From assembly GCF_024612015.1 (NCBI RefSeq), contig NZ_CP102512.1:10795971-10859970 (forward strand): a DNA stretch of 64,000 nt. The letters run 5' to 3'. Below the pieces are notes generated by a model, which ran no database searches, was not told the origin of the DNA, and worked only from the letters and a program-made list of their open reading frames with translations. The first letter of the stretch is position 1, and every line of letters starts with the position of its first letter. Both the position numbers and the translations under genes were made by a program. Below, piece by piece: positions 9,535-18,793 of this stretch. Origin of the DNA: Streptomyces sp. CA-210063. GTDB lineage: Bacteria > Actinomycetota > Actinomycetes > Streptomycetales > Streptomycetaceae.

Positions 9535-10368
9535 TCAGGCGTCGGTCCGGGCCAGCCGGTAGGCCGCCCCGGCGAGTGCCAGCGCCACCCAGCCGGCGAA
9601 GACCGCGAGTCCCGCCCCGGGGGAGAGGGAGTTCGACGACTCGTGCAGGGCGTAGATGGCCGACCCCGCGTTGCTGGGAAGATAGGGGATGACCGAGTCC
9701 TCCCACGAGTTGGGCAGCAGCGTGGCCAGTCCGGGCAGGATGAGCAGGACGCCGACCAGGACCGCGATGGCCCCGGCGGAGGAACGCAGCACCACTCCCA
9801 GCGCCACGCCGAACACACCCACCAGGCCGAGATAGAGTCCGGCGCCCACCAGGCTGCGCAGCACACCGTCGTCGCCCATGGACAGCGCGATCTTCTCGCC
9901 GTCCAGGCCCAGCGTGCCCAGCTGGAACGCCACCAGCGCACCGATCGTGGTGAAGACGAACGCGACCACCCCGAACACGGCGCTCTTCGACCACAGCACC
10001 AGCAACCGCCGCGGCACCGCGGCGAGCGTGGACCGGATCATGCCGGTGCTGTACTCGCCCGCCGAGATCAGCACCCCGAGTACGCCCACGGCCAGCGACG
10101 CGAAGGTCACGCCGAGCAGGGCCAGACTGACCGCGTCGCTCTCGCCGGGGTCAGATCCCGGCGGTCCTTGGTTCGCGACGGCGTCGGGACTGTAAGTGGC
10201 GGAGGCGATCGACCCGAGGGCGATCAGCAGGAGCAGCGCGACCGCCAGAGTGATCCAGCTGGAGCGCAGCGACCAGAACTTGGCCCACTCCGAGCGCAGC
10301 ACCCGGCGGCCGGTCACCTTGTGCACCGTCGTGCGAGCAGCGCCCGGGGAAAGGGTGGTGGCAGTCAT
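9535..10368 (-). CDS. ABC transporter permease (ABC-2 type)
   Basis: A 277-residue membrane protein with about six hydrophobic helices, for example SWITLAVALLLLIALGSIA, FASLAVGVLGVLISAG and AIAVLVGVLLILPGLATLL. The EYSTGMIRSTL stretch after the second helix is typical of ABC-2 permeases. Its ATG overlaps the ATPase stop by one base, so the two halves are coupled. Likely an exporter of a lipophilic or antibiotic compound; the substrate is unknown. Confidence 0.9.
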   Translation of the reverse strand: MTATTLSPGAARTTVHKVTGRRVLRSEWAKFWSLRSSWITLAVALLLLIALGSIASATYSPDAVANQGPPGSDPGESDAVSLALLGVTFASLAVGVLGVLISAGEYSTGMIRSTLAAVPRRLLVLWSKSAVFGVVAFVFTTIGALVAFQLGTLGLDGEKIALSMGDDGVLRSLVGAGLYLGLVGVFGVALGVVLRSSAGAIAVLVGVLLILPGLATLLPNSWEDSVIPYLPSNAGSAIYALHESSNSLSPGAGLAVFAGWVALALAGAAYRLARTDA

Positions 10369-11297
10369 CAGGCGGCCTTTCGAGGGGCGTCGACGGGAGC
10401 ACTGTGGTACTCGACGGCGTCGCTGGTGAGTTCCATGAAGGCGGTCTCCAAGGAGACGGACTGCGGGGTCAGTTCGTACAGCGCCACCCCGTGCTGAGCG
10501 GCGATCGCCCCGATCTCACGGGCGTCGCGTCCGGAGACCAGCAATTCCTCTTCGGAGGAGGAGCTGATCGTGACGTCCGGGCCGGCCAGCAGCGAACGCA
10601 GCTTGCCGGCCTCGGTGGTGGAGACCTTGACGCCCCCGCCGCCGGCCGCGCGGGTGAAGTCGTCCACTGTGGTGTCCGCGAGCAGCCGGCCGCGTCCGAT
10701 GATCACCAGGTGGTCGGCGATCAGCGCGGTCTCGCTCATCAGGTGCGAGGAGAGCATCACGGCCCGCCCCTCGTCCGCCAGGCGGCGCAGCAGGTTGCGC
10801 ACCCACAGCACGCCCTCGGGGTCGAGACCGTTGACCGGTTCGTCGAGCATGACGATGGCCGGGTCGCCGAGGAGGGCCGCGGCGATGCCGAGCCGCTGGC
10901 CCATGCCGAGCGAGAAGGCGCCCACGCGCTTGTCGGCCACGCTGGTCAGCCCGGCCAGCTCCATCACCTCCTCCACCCGGCTTCGCGCGATGCCGTGGGT
11001 GTGCGCCAGCGCCATCAGGTGGTTGACGGCGGTACGTCCCGGGTGGACGGACTTGGCCTCCAGCAGGGAGCCGATCTCCTGCAGCGGTGCGGCGTGCTTC
11101 AGGTAGGTGCGTCCGTTGACAGTGACCGAACCCCCGGTGGGGAAGTCCAGGCCGATGATCATGCGCATCGTGGTGGACTTGCCTGCGCCGTTGGGGCCGA
11201 GGAAGCCGGTCACCTCACCCGGTTTGACGGTGAAGGACAGGTGGTCGACGACCGTCTTGTCCCCGTACCGCTTCGTCAGCTCACGTGCTTCGATCAT
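10368..11297 (-). CDS. ABC transporter ATP-binding protein (DrrA/BcrA-like)
   Basis: 309 residues starting MIEARELTKRYG at 11297; an upstream in-frame start at 11327 is less likely. Walker A is GPNGAGKST, the signature is FSLGMGQRLGIA (LGMGQ form of the ABC signature), and Walker B is AIVMLDEPVNGLDP, with the H-loop in VMLSSHLMSE. The C-terminal ~80 residues form the accessory domain common in antibiotic-resistance ATPases. It is the first gene of a four-gene operon with its permease, sensor kinase and regulator. A perfect palindrome lies 109 bp upstream. Confidence 0.95.
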   Translation of the reverse strand: MIEARELTKRYGDKTVVDHLSFTVKPGEVTGFLGPNGAGKSTTMRMIIGLDFPTGGSVTVNGRTYLKHAAPLQEIGSLLEAKSVHPGRTAVNHLMALAHTHGIARSRVEEVMELAGLTSVADKRVGAFSLGMGQRLGIAAALLGDPAIVMLDEPVNGLDPEGVLWVRNLLRRLADEGRAVMLSSHLMSETALIADHLVIIGRGRLLADTTVDDFTRAAGGGGVKVSTTEAGKLRSLLAGPDVTISSSSEEELLVSGRDAREIGAIAAQHGVALYELTPQSVSLETAFMELTSDAVEYHSAPVDAPRKAA

Positions 11298-11405
11298 GCG
11301 TCTGGCCTTTGCCTCGAACTCGCCCACGGACGTACCGCGGCATCTGCTTCGAAGCTAAGGGGGTGGTCGGTCGCGGGCCTGGGACCACGGGAGACACTTC
11401 GGCGT

Positions 11406-11431
11406 CCGAGTGGTACCGCGGTACCACTCGG
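11406..11431. promoter_or_regulatory. Perfect 26-bp palindrome upstream of the ABC/two-component operon
   Basis: The half-site CCGAGTGGTACCG is followed directly by its exact reverse complement, with no spacer. It lies 109 bp upstream of the ATPase start and is not followed by a T-run, so it looks like an operator for a dimeric regulator rather than a terminator. The protein that binds it is not identified; the operon's own NarL-type regulator is one candidate. Confidence 0.6.
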
Positions 11432-11529
11432 GTGTCGCCATCTGTGGCGATATGGTGCTAATTCACCTGCTTGTTGGCCCTGTCGAGGCTGGGGGCGGAG
11501 TGCTTTCTTGACGCCTGGCGGGGTGTCAC

Positions 11530-11890
11530 CGAGCCGCTATGGGCATGCAGATCTTTGACTCGTCTTTTTGACCTTGGTCTGGGTGGAGTCGGGAGCGAGG
11601 TACGTCGCAACGCCGGCTGGTGTGCGAAGGCGGGCGGTTGAAGGGTTGATGTGGTGGCCGTGTGCTTCCAGGAGTGGGCGGACCTCCTGTTTCGCGCGGC
11701 TGATAGTCGGGGCGGTGACGCCGAAGAGTTCGCCGAGGAGGTCCATGGTCGCGAGTCTGCGCAGGTGGAGCACGGTGACCAGGACCCGGTCGGCTGGGGT
11801 GAGCTTGGCTTTGGCTCCTGTGCCAGGGGCCACCAGGCGCTCGTGACCGCGGTTGTGACTTGTGGCTGATGCACAGGACCGCCGGTATCC
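11530..11890 (-). pseudogene. Transposase remnant with DDE_Tnp_4-type HTH
   Basis: Reading on the minus strand gives SHNRGHERLVAPGTG, then KLTPADRVLVTVLHLRRLAT and FGVTAPTISRAKQEV. This is the helix-turn-helix start of an ISAzo13/IS5-like transposase. It runs about 110 residues and then decays; no catalytic domain follows. Nothing else is recognisable between the palindrome and the LAL regulator gene. Confidence 0.6.
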
Positions 11891-11911
11891 GCGGCTCGAA
11901 CCGTGCGTGGC

Positions 11912-14758
11912 TCATCCACTCAAGGAAGGCCTCGGCGTGCGCCCCGCCATCAGGCCCGCCAGAGCTGCCCGCGATGAGACTCCCGTCTTGCGGTAGACCC
12001 GGGAGATGTGGGTCTCGACCGTGCGGCGGCTCAGGCAGAGTCGTTCGGCGATCGCCGGGCTGGTGAGGCCGTCGGCGACGAGGTCGGCGATCTCCCGTTC
12101 GCGGGCGGTCAGTTCGGCGAGGCGGCGCTCGGGCCCGTCAGCGGCGGCGGCCACCGCCGGGCCAACCGCCTCGGCAAGACCGGTCAGCATCCCGCAGCCC
12201 CCGGCCACGGCGAGCCGCCGCCCCCGGTGCCAGGCCGCCTGCCCGCGCCGCGAGCCGTCCGGGTCCGCCGCCGACAGGGAGGCGCCGAAGAGCAGGGAGA
12301 ACGCCTCCCAGAACACCCCTCCGCTGCGGGCGCTCTCGTCGGCCGCCGCCACGAACAGGTCCGCCGCCGCCTTGTCGTCACCGAGACCGAGGCGTATCTG
12401 CGCGGCGCTGCGCATGGCAGAGGCGCGCTGCACAGGCAGATCGAGCCGCTCGGCCTCCTCGCGGGCCCGCTCGGCCCAGTCCTTCGCCGCGTCCAGGTCA
12501 CCCATGGTGACGGCGGCGGTCACCAGGACCTCCATGAACAGCGGACGCATGGAGGGCTGCATCCGCCGCAGGCCGGGGCCGCCGGCACGCAGGACCGCCT
12601 CCCGGGCACGAGCCGGGTCGCCGGCAGTGAGCGCCGCGTAGCCGAGTACACACCAAGCGATGGACGCCCACCAGTTGACGCTCAGACCCGCCGCGGCCAC
12701 CGCCTCCTCGGCGGTGGCCAGTGGCCGCGGATCGCCGGGTGGGCAGGCGTCGACCAGGGCGTGGGCCCTGGTGGCGAGGACGAAGGCGAGCAGTTCGTCA
12801 CTGCCGATGCCGCGGGCGATGTCCTCGGCCTCCTCGGACAGTTCCACCGCCGACGCGAGCCGGCAGGTCTGGGTGCGCACGTGTGTCTTGCACAGGAGAA
12901 GGTGGGGCAGGAGGTAGATCTGGCCGGTGCGGCGGGCAATGGCCAGGCCGCGATCGGCGTGCCGCTCGGCGTCGGCGAAGCGCTCCAGGAACGCCTCCGC
13001 CCAGGCCAGCCGTACCAGCGGCTCGCACAGGCCGGCCAGATCGCCGTCCGGCAGCGAGTCCACGAGGGCCGCCGCCCGGCGGGTGAAGTCGTCCGCAGCG
13101 GCCGTTTCCCCCTCGTACGCCTCCCCAAGCGCCGCAACACTCAGCGCACCCGCCACCCCCGTCTCGTCCCCGAGGGAGCGAGCCACCTCCAGGGTGTGTG
13201 CCACCTCGGAGCGCACCGCCGGGTACGAGGTGTCGTGCGGGGCCGAGGAGCCCAGCTCCAGGCCCAGCGCCACCTGGTCGGCGAGCGACGGCGCGGGATC
13301 AGTGCGGTGCAACTCGCGGCGGAGCAGGGCGACCGCCTCCGAGTAACGTCCCAGATGGCGCTCCATGACGGCGCACAGCACGACAGCAGACGCCCGCGAC
13401 CCCGTCCCGTCGCCCGGGTCGGGCAGGGCGATCACCTGGTGCAACAGGTCCCGGCTCTCCCGGAGCCGGCCGCCGACGCCCAGCGCCCGGGCCCGCCGCA
13501 GCATCAACTCGCGCCGTCTGGCCGCGTGTTCCGGCGTATGCGGAAGATGCCGCAGCACCACCTCAAGCCAGTGCGCGCTGCTCGCGGGCGCCGTCTGCGC
13601 GGCCTGCTCGGCGGCCTCGTCCAGCACCGCCGCCGCCCGCGGGTCCCAGCCGGACAGCGACTGCTCGGCGTGGTGCGCCCGCCCGGCCAACGGGGCGCCG
13701 GTACGGGCGAGTTCGGCGCCGACGAGCCGGTGGATCTCCGTGCGCTGCCAGGGGGCGGTGCCGTCGCGGACGAGGCTGCGCAGCACGGGGTGACGCAGCG
13801 CGATCCGCCCGTGCGTGCCGGTGCGCAGCAGGTCGCGCCGGGTCAGTACGGCGAGATCGTCGGCCAGTTGCCCCGGCTCGTGGCCGGTCACCGGGCCGAG
13901 CAGCGCGGGCGTGGCGTGGTCGCCCAGAGCTGCCACCACTTGGACGAGCCGGCCCTGCGACGGCGTCAGCGGGGTCAGCTCGTCGAGCAGCAGCGCCCCG
14001 AGGCCGGTCGTGGACAGTCGGCTCACCGACGCGCCCTCGCGGTGCGCCTGGAGCAGGGTCAGCAGGTACAGCGGGTTGCCCTCGCTCGCTGTGAAGAGGC
14101 GTACGGCCTGGTCGCGGGCCAGGTCAGGGGTGAGCAGTTCGACGCAGTCCCGCTCGGCGAGCGGGCCGAGGACCGTCCGCCGTACCGTGCCGGTCTCCAT
14201 GCCGCGGGTGAGGGTCGCGGCAAGCGGCGCGGGGCTCTGCCGGTCGCGGCGGGCGAGGACCAGCAGGACGCGGGCGCGCACGGGGTGCCGTACGAGATGG
14301 TCGAGGAGCTCCAGCGACGCGGCGTCCGCCCAGTGCATGTCGTCCAGGACCACGACCAGCCCAGACGCCGCGGCGTGGGTCAACAGGGCGGCGGTGGCCC
14401 GGTGCAGGTGGAAGCGGTCCGTGCTGCGGGGAGCGCCGCTCAGCACCGGGGCGACCTCGGCAGCCTCCGGGAAGGATTCGACGGCCTCCGGGGCGAGGTC
14501 GGAGAAGGCGTCGGTGAACGGCTGGAACGGGATGTGACGTTCGTACTCCGTCGCCCGGCCGCGCAGCACCGCCGCCCCGCGCCGCGTCGCGGCCAGGCAC
14601 AGCTCGTGGACCAGCCGGCTCTTGCCGATGCCCGCCTCACCGCCGACGTCCAGCACCGCCGGGCGGCCGGGCACGTCCCCCACCAGTTCCGCCAGCAGCC
14701 GGTCGAGCCGCGCGAGTTCCGCCTCTCTGCCGACCAGCGGTGTCCGTTCCGTCGTCAT
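11912..14758 (-). CDS. LAL-family (AAA-LuxR) transcriptional regulator
   Basis: 948 residues from the ATG at 14758, with TPLVGREAELARLDRLL at the N terminus. Walker A is GGEAGIGKSRLVHEL and the Walker B-like motif is GLVVVLDDMHWADA. A long TPR-like helical middle section follows. The C-terminal LuxR HTH contains LTAREREIADLVADGL and SRRTVETHISRVYRKTG. These large ATPase regulators usually activate nearby biosynthetic or sugar-utilisation genes when bound to an inducer. It is divergent from the WD40 gene, with which it shares a 328-bp intergenic region. The target is not evident. Confidence 0.93.
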   Translation of the reverse strand: MTTERTPLVGREAELARLDRLLAELVGDVPGRPAVLDVGGEAGIGKSRLVHELCLAATRRGAAVLRGRATEYERHIPFQPFTDAFSDLAPEAVESFPEAAEVAPVLSGAPRSTDRFHLHRATAALLTHAAASGLVVVLDDMHWADAASLELLDHLVRHPVRARVLLVLARRDRQSPAPLAATLTRGMETGTVRRTVLGPLAERDCVELLTPDLARDQAVRLFTASEGNPLYLLTLLQAHREGASVSRLSTTGLGALLLDELTPLTPSQGRLVQVVAALGDHATPALLGPVTGHEPGQLADDLAVLTRRDLLRTGTHGRIALRHPVLRSLVRDGTAPWQRTEIHRLVGAELARTGAPLAGRAHHAEQSLSGWDPRAAAVLDEAAEQAAQTAPASSAHWLEVVLRHLPHTPEHAARRRELMLRRARALGVGGRLRESRDLLHQVIALPDPGDGTGSRASAVVLCAVMERHLGRYSEAVALLRRELHRTDPAPSLADQVALGLELGSSAPHDTSYPAVRSEVAHTLEVARSLGDETGVAGALSVAALGEAYEGETAAADDFTRRAAALVDSLPDGDLAGLCEPLVRLAWAEAFLERFADAERHADRGLAIARRTGQIYLLPHLLLCKTHVRTQTCRLASAVELSEEAEDIARGIGSDELLAFVLATRAHALVDACPPGDPRPLATAEEAVAAAGLSVNWWASIAWCVLGYAALTAGDPARAREAVLRAGGPGLRRMQPSMRPLFMEVLVTAAVTMGDLDAAKDWAERAREEAERLDLPVQRASAMRSAAQIRLGLGDDKAAADLFVAAADESARSGGVFWEAFSLLFGASLSAADPDGSRRGQAAWHRGRRLAVAGGCGMLTGLAEAVGPAVAAAADGPERRLAELTAREREIADLVADGLTSPAIAERLCLSRRTVETHISRVYRKTGVSSRAALAGLMAGRTPRPSLSG

Positions 14759-14963
14759 ACCCTCACGCCCCCCGCGACAGTTGGTGCCCCCGCACATCCT
14801 GTCGTACGCCACTGACAACCTGTGGCTTCGTGTCCTCGATCTCACACCGCGTCGACGGCTACGCGTCGACGGCGAGCCGCCGGCCCGAGCGGGTGGGCGT
14901 CGATCAGCGCGGGACGGGCAACCCTCGTCCGGGTGGGACGGGTGGGCCGAACCGATGCGGAAA

Positions 14964-14985
14964 CTACGTAACTGATCTACGTAAC
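14964..14985. promoter_or_regulatory. CTACGTAAC direct repeat in the LAL/WD40 divergent promoter region
   Basis: CTACGTAAC occurs at 14964 and again at 14977, a 13-bp period. It lies 102 bp upstream of the WD40 start and ~206 bp upstream of the LAL start. A similar pair (CTACGCAAT, CTACGTATG) occurs at 20399-20419, upstream of the lipoprotein gene. No other motif stands out in the 328-bp gap 14759-15086. Confidence 0.35.
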
Positions 14986-15086
14986 AACACGATCGTCCCG
15001 GCCCGACGCCCGGGGAAGAATCAAGACCCGTAGGGGCCGCGGCCGTTGCCGCAACGGGAAGGCTCCGGGGATCTCGGGGAGGGCGG

Positions 15087-16133
15087 ATGTTGATCGCCGG
15101 CGTAGTGGCGGGGATCGTCCTGATCGTCGTATGGGTGGTCCGGCGGTCGGACGGCCGGTACCGGTTCCGGCCGTCGTTCGAGGCGGCCTGCGAGGTCACG
15201 GTCGGCGGCCAAAGACTCGTGGCGTACTCCGGGCACCGCAAGGTGATCCGCCTCGCGGACCCGGCCACGCGCGAGGACACGGCGGTCCTCACGGACTCGC
15301 GCACCTGGATCCGTACGCTGTGCGAGGTCGACGTCGACGGCAGGCCCCTGCTGGCGTCCGGCGGCCGGGACGGGGTCGTCCGGCTCTGGGATCTGGAGAA
15401 CCGAGGCGCGCTGGTGGCCTCCCTCACCGGTCACCGCGGCTGGGTGTACGGACTGTGCACGGTGCGGGTCTCGGGGCGCGACCTGCTGGCCTCGGCGGGC
15501 CGGGACGGCGCGATACGCATCTGGGACCCGCGCGACGGCCGGCTGGTGCGCACGATCGACACCGGCCCCCGGAGGGGGTGGACCTTCGCCCTGTGTCAGG
15601 TGCGGACGGGCGGGCGAACGCTGCTCGCGGCTGGGCACGGCAACGGCACAGTGACCCTGTGGCACGCCGAGTCCGGGCATGCGGCACTGGAGCTGACCGC
15701 GCACAACCGCGCCGTGTGGACCCTGTGCGAGGTGTCCGACGGTGACCGCGCCCTGCTCGCCACCTCCGGCTGGGACGGGGTCGTCCGACTGTGGGACGTG
15801 GAGGCACCGCGGGAGGAACGGGCGTTCACGGCCGGCGTCGGGCCCGTGTACGCCCTGTGCCAGGCGGAGGCGGGGGACCGCACGCTCCTCGTCGCCGGCG
15901 GGGACGGGCCGGGCACCGCTGTCTGGGACCCGTTCACCGGCGAGCGCGCCGGCGACCTGGGCATGGACCTCGCCGGCTTCGTCAGCGGCCACGGCTGGGT
16001 ACGCGCCGCCTGCCAGGTCCGGCCTGCGCAGGGCCCACCGCTGATCCTCACCGCGGGGTACGACGACGGAGTACGCGTGTGGGACGTGGCGAAGCAGATC
16101 GGTTCGCCTCCTCCGGAGAGAAGAGCGTCCTGA
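15087..16133 (+). CDS. Membrane-anchored WD40 repeat protein
   Basis: 348 residues. The N terminus is one hydrophobic helix (LIAGVVAGIVLIVVWVV) followed by RR, so the propeller sits on one face of the membrane. About seven blades follow, with repeated endings such as GGRDGVVRLWDLE, AGRDGAIRIWDPR and SGWDGVVRLWDVE. Each is preceded by a cysteine-containing strand (LCEVDVDGR, LCTVRVSGR, LCQVRTGGR). This makes a complete single propeller, probably a scaffold. The last ten residues may be altered, because the gene ends only 20 bp from the convergent TnpB gene. Function unknown. Confidence 0.85.
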   Translation: MLIAGVVAGIVLIVVWVVRRSDGRYRFRPSFEAACEVTVGGQRLVAYSGHRKVIRLADPATREDTAVLTDSRTWIRTLCEVDVDGRPLLASGGRDGVVRLWDLENRGALVASLTGHRGWVYGLCTVRVSGRDLLASAGRDGAIRIWDPRDGRLVRTIDTGPRRGWTFALCQVRTGGRTLLAAGHGNGTVTLWHAESGHAALELTAHNRAVWTLCEVSDGDRALLATSGWDGVVRLWDVEAPREERAFTAGVGPVYALCQAEAGDRTLLVAGGDGPGTAVWDPFTGERAGDLGMDLAGFVSGHGWVRAACQVRPAQGPPLILTAGYDDGVRVWDVAKQIGSPPPERRAS

Positions 16134-16153
16134 TCGCCCACCCGTAACCGTTC

Positions 16154-17584
16154 CTAAGGACTGAGCGGGTGTGAGTCCTGTTGCCAGGATTCATGCTCAG
16201 CCGAACACGCCGAACGGTGCTGGGTGTTCTGGTTGCCCGCGTTCGCTCCGCGTCCGGGCGGCACGCATCTGGTGCGTGGTCCGGGGATGCGGGGGCGGGT
16301 TCCCTCACGCCCGGGGATGCCTGGTCGGGCCTGGGCGGTCCGATGCCCCGCACGATCACTCTGGTCGTGTGGGGGCGGTGCCGTCCGTCGCCGGATCGGG
16401 TGTCCCTGGGCGCGTCTTCCGATCGCCGCGGCGGCCGCGCCGTGGCGAGTGGTGGTGCGGGTGGTGCGGGTGAGGGGCTTCTGCCAGTGCTGGGCGCCCC
16501 AGCGGCTGGTGTAGGCCGGGTCCACCGCGATGACCGCGATGCCAGTGTGGTCGGCCATGGAGGTGAGCCGGGCGCGCAGGCGGGCGGTGGGCATGCCGGA
16601 GATGAGCTGCCGACAGCGTTTGTGGCGGCCGTGTTTCTCGCGGGTCTTCTCGGCGGTGAAGTCCAGGTCCTCCACCGCGATCGCCTTCACCCCGCACGAC
16701 CTGGCCCAGTGCAGCAGGCGGGTCAGGGCGTGGCGGATCCGGGCGTCGCGGTGCTGGGCGGTTCCGGACAGGTCGTAGAAGAAGCGGCGCGGGTCGCCGA
16801 CCGGGTTGCCGTGCGTGTCCAGGCGCCATGCGGCGAGGTGGTCGGCGTTCATGTCGACACCGATCACCCCCTGGGCGAGAACGGCGGCCAGCGGGAGGGT
16901 GGGGGTGGGCGGGACCTGCCACGAGGCGGTCAGGTACCAGCGGTCCCGGTCGACGTCCAGGTGGATGCGGTAGGCGACCGCCCGGTTGGCCGCGACACGG
17001 TCAGCCCACTCGGCGCCCCGATGCGCGAACGCGACCCGGCCCGCGAGGACGTACCGCCCGTGCGGGGCGTTCGCCAGATACGCGAGCGGAGCGGGCAGCT
17101 TGATACTCACCTCGTCTGCAGGGCTGACGCGGATCGTCTCGTTGCCGTAGCGCTTGCCGGACTCACCGTCGGCGGCGAGGAACCAGCGCTCGGCCTCCCA
17201 CCGCCGACGCCACCCGGCCCCGGTGAGCCCGGCGGCCTCCAGATGGTGCCGGGTGCGGGCCAGACGTTTGCCGCCACGCACCACACGCACGACGCCCGCT
17301 TCCCGGTCGGCCCGCTCGGCATCCAGGCGGTCTTGCAGCACGTGCAGGCGACGCGCCTTGGCATGCCACTCCCGCCGGGACCGGTAACCACCCGGCGCCT
17401 GCTTGGAGCCTTTCTGCCCGACGGGCAGGGACAGACGGTGCGTGATGGTGGTAATGCCCGCTTCCAGGCCCTGGATGTACGCCCACTGGCTACGGCGGGC
17501 CAGCGCCCACTGGTCGTGCGACGCCTTGGTGATACTGCCCGCCCAGCGTGACGACGACAACGGCGTCAGCTCACGCTTACGCAC
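16154..17584 (-). CDS. tnpB: TnpB-type RNA-guided nuclease (IS200/IS605-IS607 group), N-terminally truncated
   Basis: 476 residues. The RuvC-I Asp is in GVDMNADHLA, the RuvC-II Glu in AVEDLDF, and the RuvC-III Asp in AVDPAYTSRWG, so the full catalytic triad is present. The protein starts within VRKRELTPLSS, a segment that is internal in related actinobacterial TnpB-like proteins. The frame stays open upstream to about 17640, but no early start or N-terminal domain is found. Its 5' side abuts the tail of an MFS gene and its 3' side lies 20 bp from the WD40 stop. No TnpA transposase is present. The guide (omega) RNA of such elements usually overlaps the 3' end of tnpB; here that would run into the WD40 coding region. 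Confidence 0.85.
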   Translation of the reverse strand: MRKRELTPLSSSRWAGSITKASHDQWALARRSQWAYIQGLEAGITTITHRLSLPVGQKGSKQAPGGYRSRREWHAKARRLHVLQDRLDAERADREAGVVRVVRGGKRLARTRHHLEAAGLTGAGWRRRWEAERWFLAADGESGKRYGNETIRVSPADEVSIKLPAPLAYLANAPHGRYVLAGRVAFAHRGAEWADRVAANRAVAYRIHLDVDRDRWYLTASWQVPPTPTLPLAAVLAQGVIGVDMNADHLAAWRLDTHGNPVGDPRRFFYDLSGTAQHRDARIRHALTRLLHWARSCGVKAIAVEDLDFTAEKTREKHGRHKRCRQLISGMPTARLRARLTSMADHTGIAVIAVDPAYTSRWGAQHWQKPLTRTTRTTTRHGAAAAAIGRRAQGHPIRRRTAPPPHDQSDRAGHRTAQARPGIPGREGTRPRIPGPRTRCVPPGRGANAGNQNTQHRSACSAEHESWQQDSHPLSP

Positions 17585-17619
17585 CGCCCACGCATCAGCG
17601 GAATGCTCCAGACCGTCCC

Positions 17620-18141
17620 GGCAACGCGCCCCTCTCCCTGGGAATCTCCGCCCGTCTCAACGCCCGCTTCGGTGAGCGCAACGTCCTGCTGGCGGGCGTC
17701 GTGCTCCTCATCGGCGTCCTCGCCCTCCTCGCCCGCGTCCCCGTGCAGGCCAGTTACGCCGTCGACCTCCTCCCGGTCATGCTGCTCGCCGCGGGCTTCG
17801 GCCTCGCGCTGCCGGCACTGACCACACTCGGTATGTCCGGCGCGAACGAGGAGGACGCCGGTCTCGCGTCCGGCCTGTTCAACACCACCCAGCAGATCGG
17901 AATGGCGCTGGGTGTCGCGGTCCTGTCCACCCTGGCCGCCTCCCGTACTGAGAGCCTCGCGGCGGAGGGCCGGACGGCGGCCGAGGCACTGACCGGCGGC
18001 TACCGGCTCGCCTTCGCGGTGGGCGCGGGTCTCCTGGTCATCGCCTTCGCCGTCGCCTTCACGATGCTGCGCCGCCCCGAGCGGCAGGCCGCCCAGGAGC
18101 CGGCCGCCGACACACCGGCTCCCGCCCACGCCGCCGCCTGA
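17620..18141 (+). pseudogene. MFS (DHA2/EmrB-like) transporter, only the C-terminal part remains
   Basis: Recognisable MFS sequence begins near PLSLGISARLNARFG and runs ~170 residues to the stop. It has about four hydrophobic helices (VLLAGVVLLIGVLALLA, LPVMLLAAGFGLALPALTTLG, IGMALGVAVLSTLAAS, LAFAVGAGLLVIAFAVAFTML). Full DHA2 exporters have ~480 residues and 14 helices, so roughly two thirds is missing. The break is where the TnpB element begins (about 17585-17640), so insertion or associated deletion probably removed the 5' part. Confidence 0.8.
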
Positions 18142-18189
18142 ACCGCCCTTTCACCCACCCACACCCCGACCACCGAAAGGCTGATCCCC

Positions 18190-18628
18190 ATGAGCGAGAA
18201 CACCGCCACCGAGACCACCACCGGCACCACCAGGAACGACGGCCCGGCCCCCCGGGTGCTCACCGACCAGGAGCTCTCCCAGCTGCTGCGACAGCAGCAG
18301 TTCGGCGTGCTCGCGAGCGTCAGGAGCACGGGCCACCCGCACCTGTCGACCGTCCTCTACGACTGGAACGCCGAGGAGCGCGTACTGCGCGTCTCCTCCA
18401 CCGCCGACCGCCTCAAGGTCCGCCAGCTGCGCCGCGACCCGCACACCTCACTGCACGTCAGCGGCCCGGACGTCTGGTCGTTCGCCGTGGCGGAGGGCGA
18501 GGCGGAGATAGTGGACCCGGCCGACGGGGCGGCCCCCGGCGAGCAGCCGCTGCCCGACCGGCGCGTGACGATCCTGATCCGGGTCCCGCCTGTACGGGAC
18601 CGCCCTGGACATCCCCGCCCAGGACTGA
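18190..18628 (+). pseudogene. PPOX-class (pyridoxamine-oxidase-like) F420/FMN oxidoreductase, frameshifted near its end
   Basis: Starts MSENTATETT at 18190, 48 bp after the MFS remnant and probably once in operon with it. The split-barrel core is LLRQQQFGVLASVRSTGHPH, then RLKVRQLRRDPHTSLHV. After RVTILIRV the family ending LYGTALDIPAQD is present but one frame off, ending at TGA 18626-18628. The original frame was broken by one extra base near 18590-18600. The shifted frame runs on to 18720 and adds ~40 unrelated residues. The protein may still fold, since the barrel is almost complete. Confidence 0.75.
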
Positions 18629-18793
18629 GGACTACTCAGTGCGTACGCTTCCTAGATAAGTTGATCTTCGAGGGCATCGCTGCAGGTCAGCTTGGCTTTG
18701 AGGCGTTCATGACTGTATGATCTAAGCTTAACGAGCGCTTGGTCCTGCGGTGGTGACTGGTTCGCAGATCAGGCATCTCGCCAGGGGGTCGCG

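Noticed and set aside
7476..9941. An 821-residue protein ending in the response regulator
   Set aside because: The upstream part is out-of-frame reading of the sensor kinase; the regulator has its own ATG at 8144 overlapping the kinase stop.
15087..16133. WD40 gene as part of a NACHT/kinase defence system
   Set aside because: No NACHT, kinase or effector domain is fused to it or adjacent; the neighbours are a LAL regulator and TnpB.
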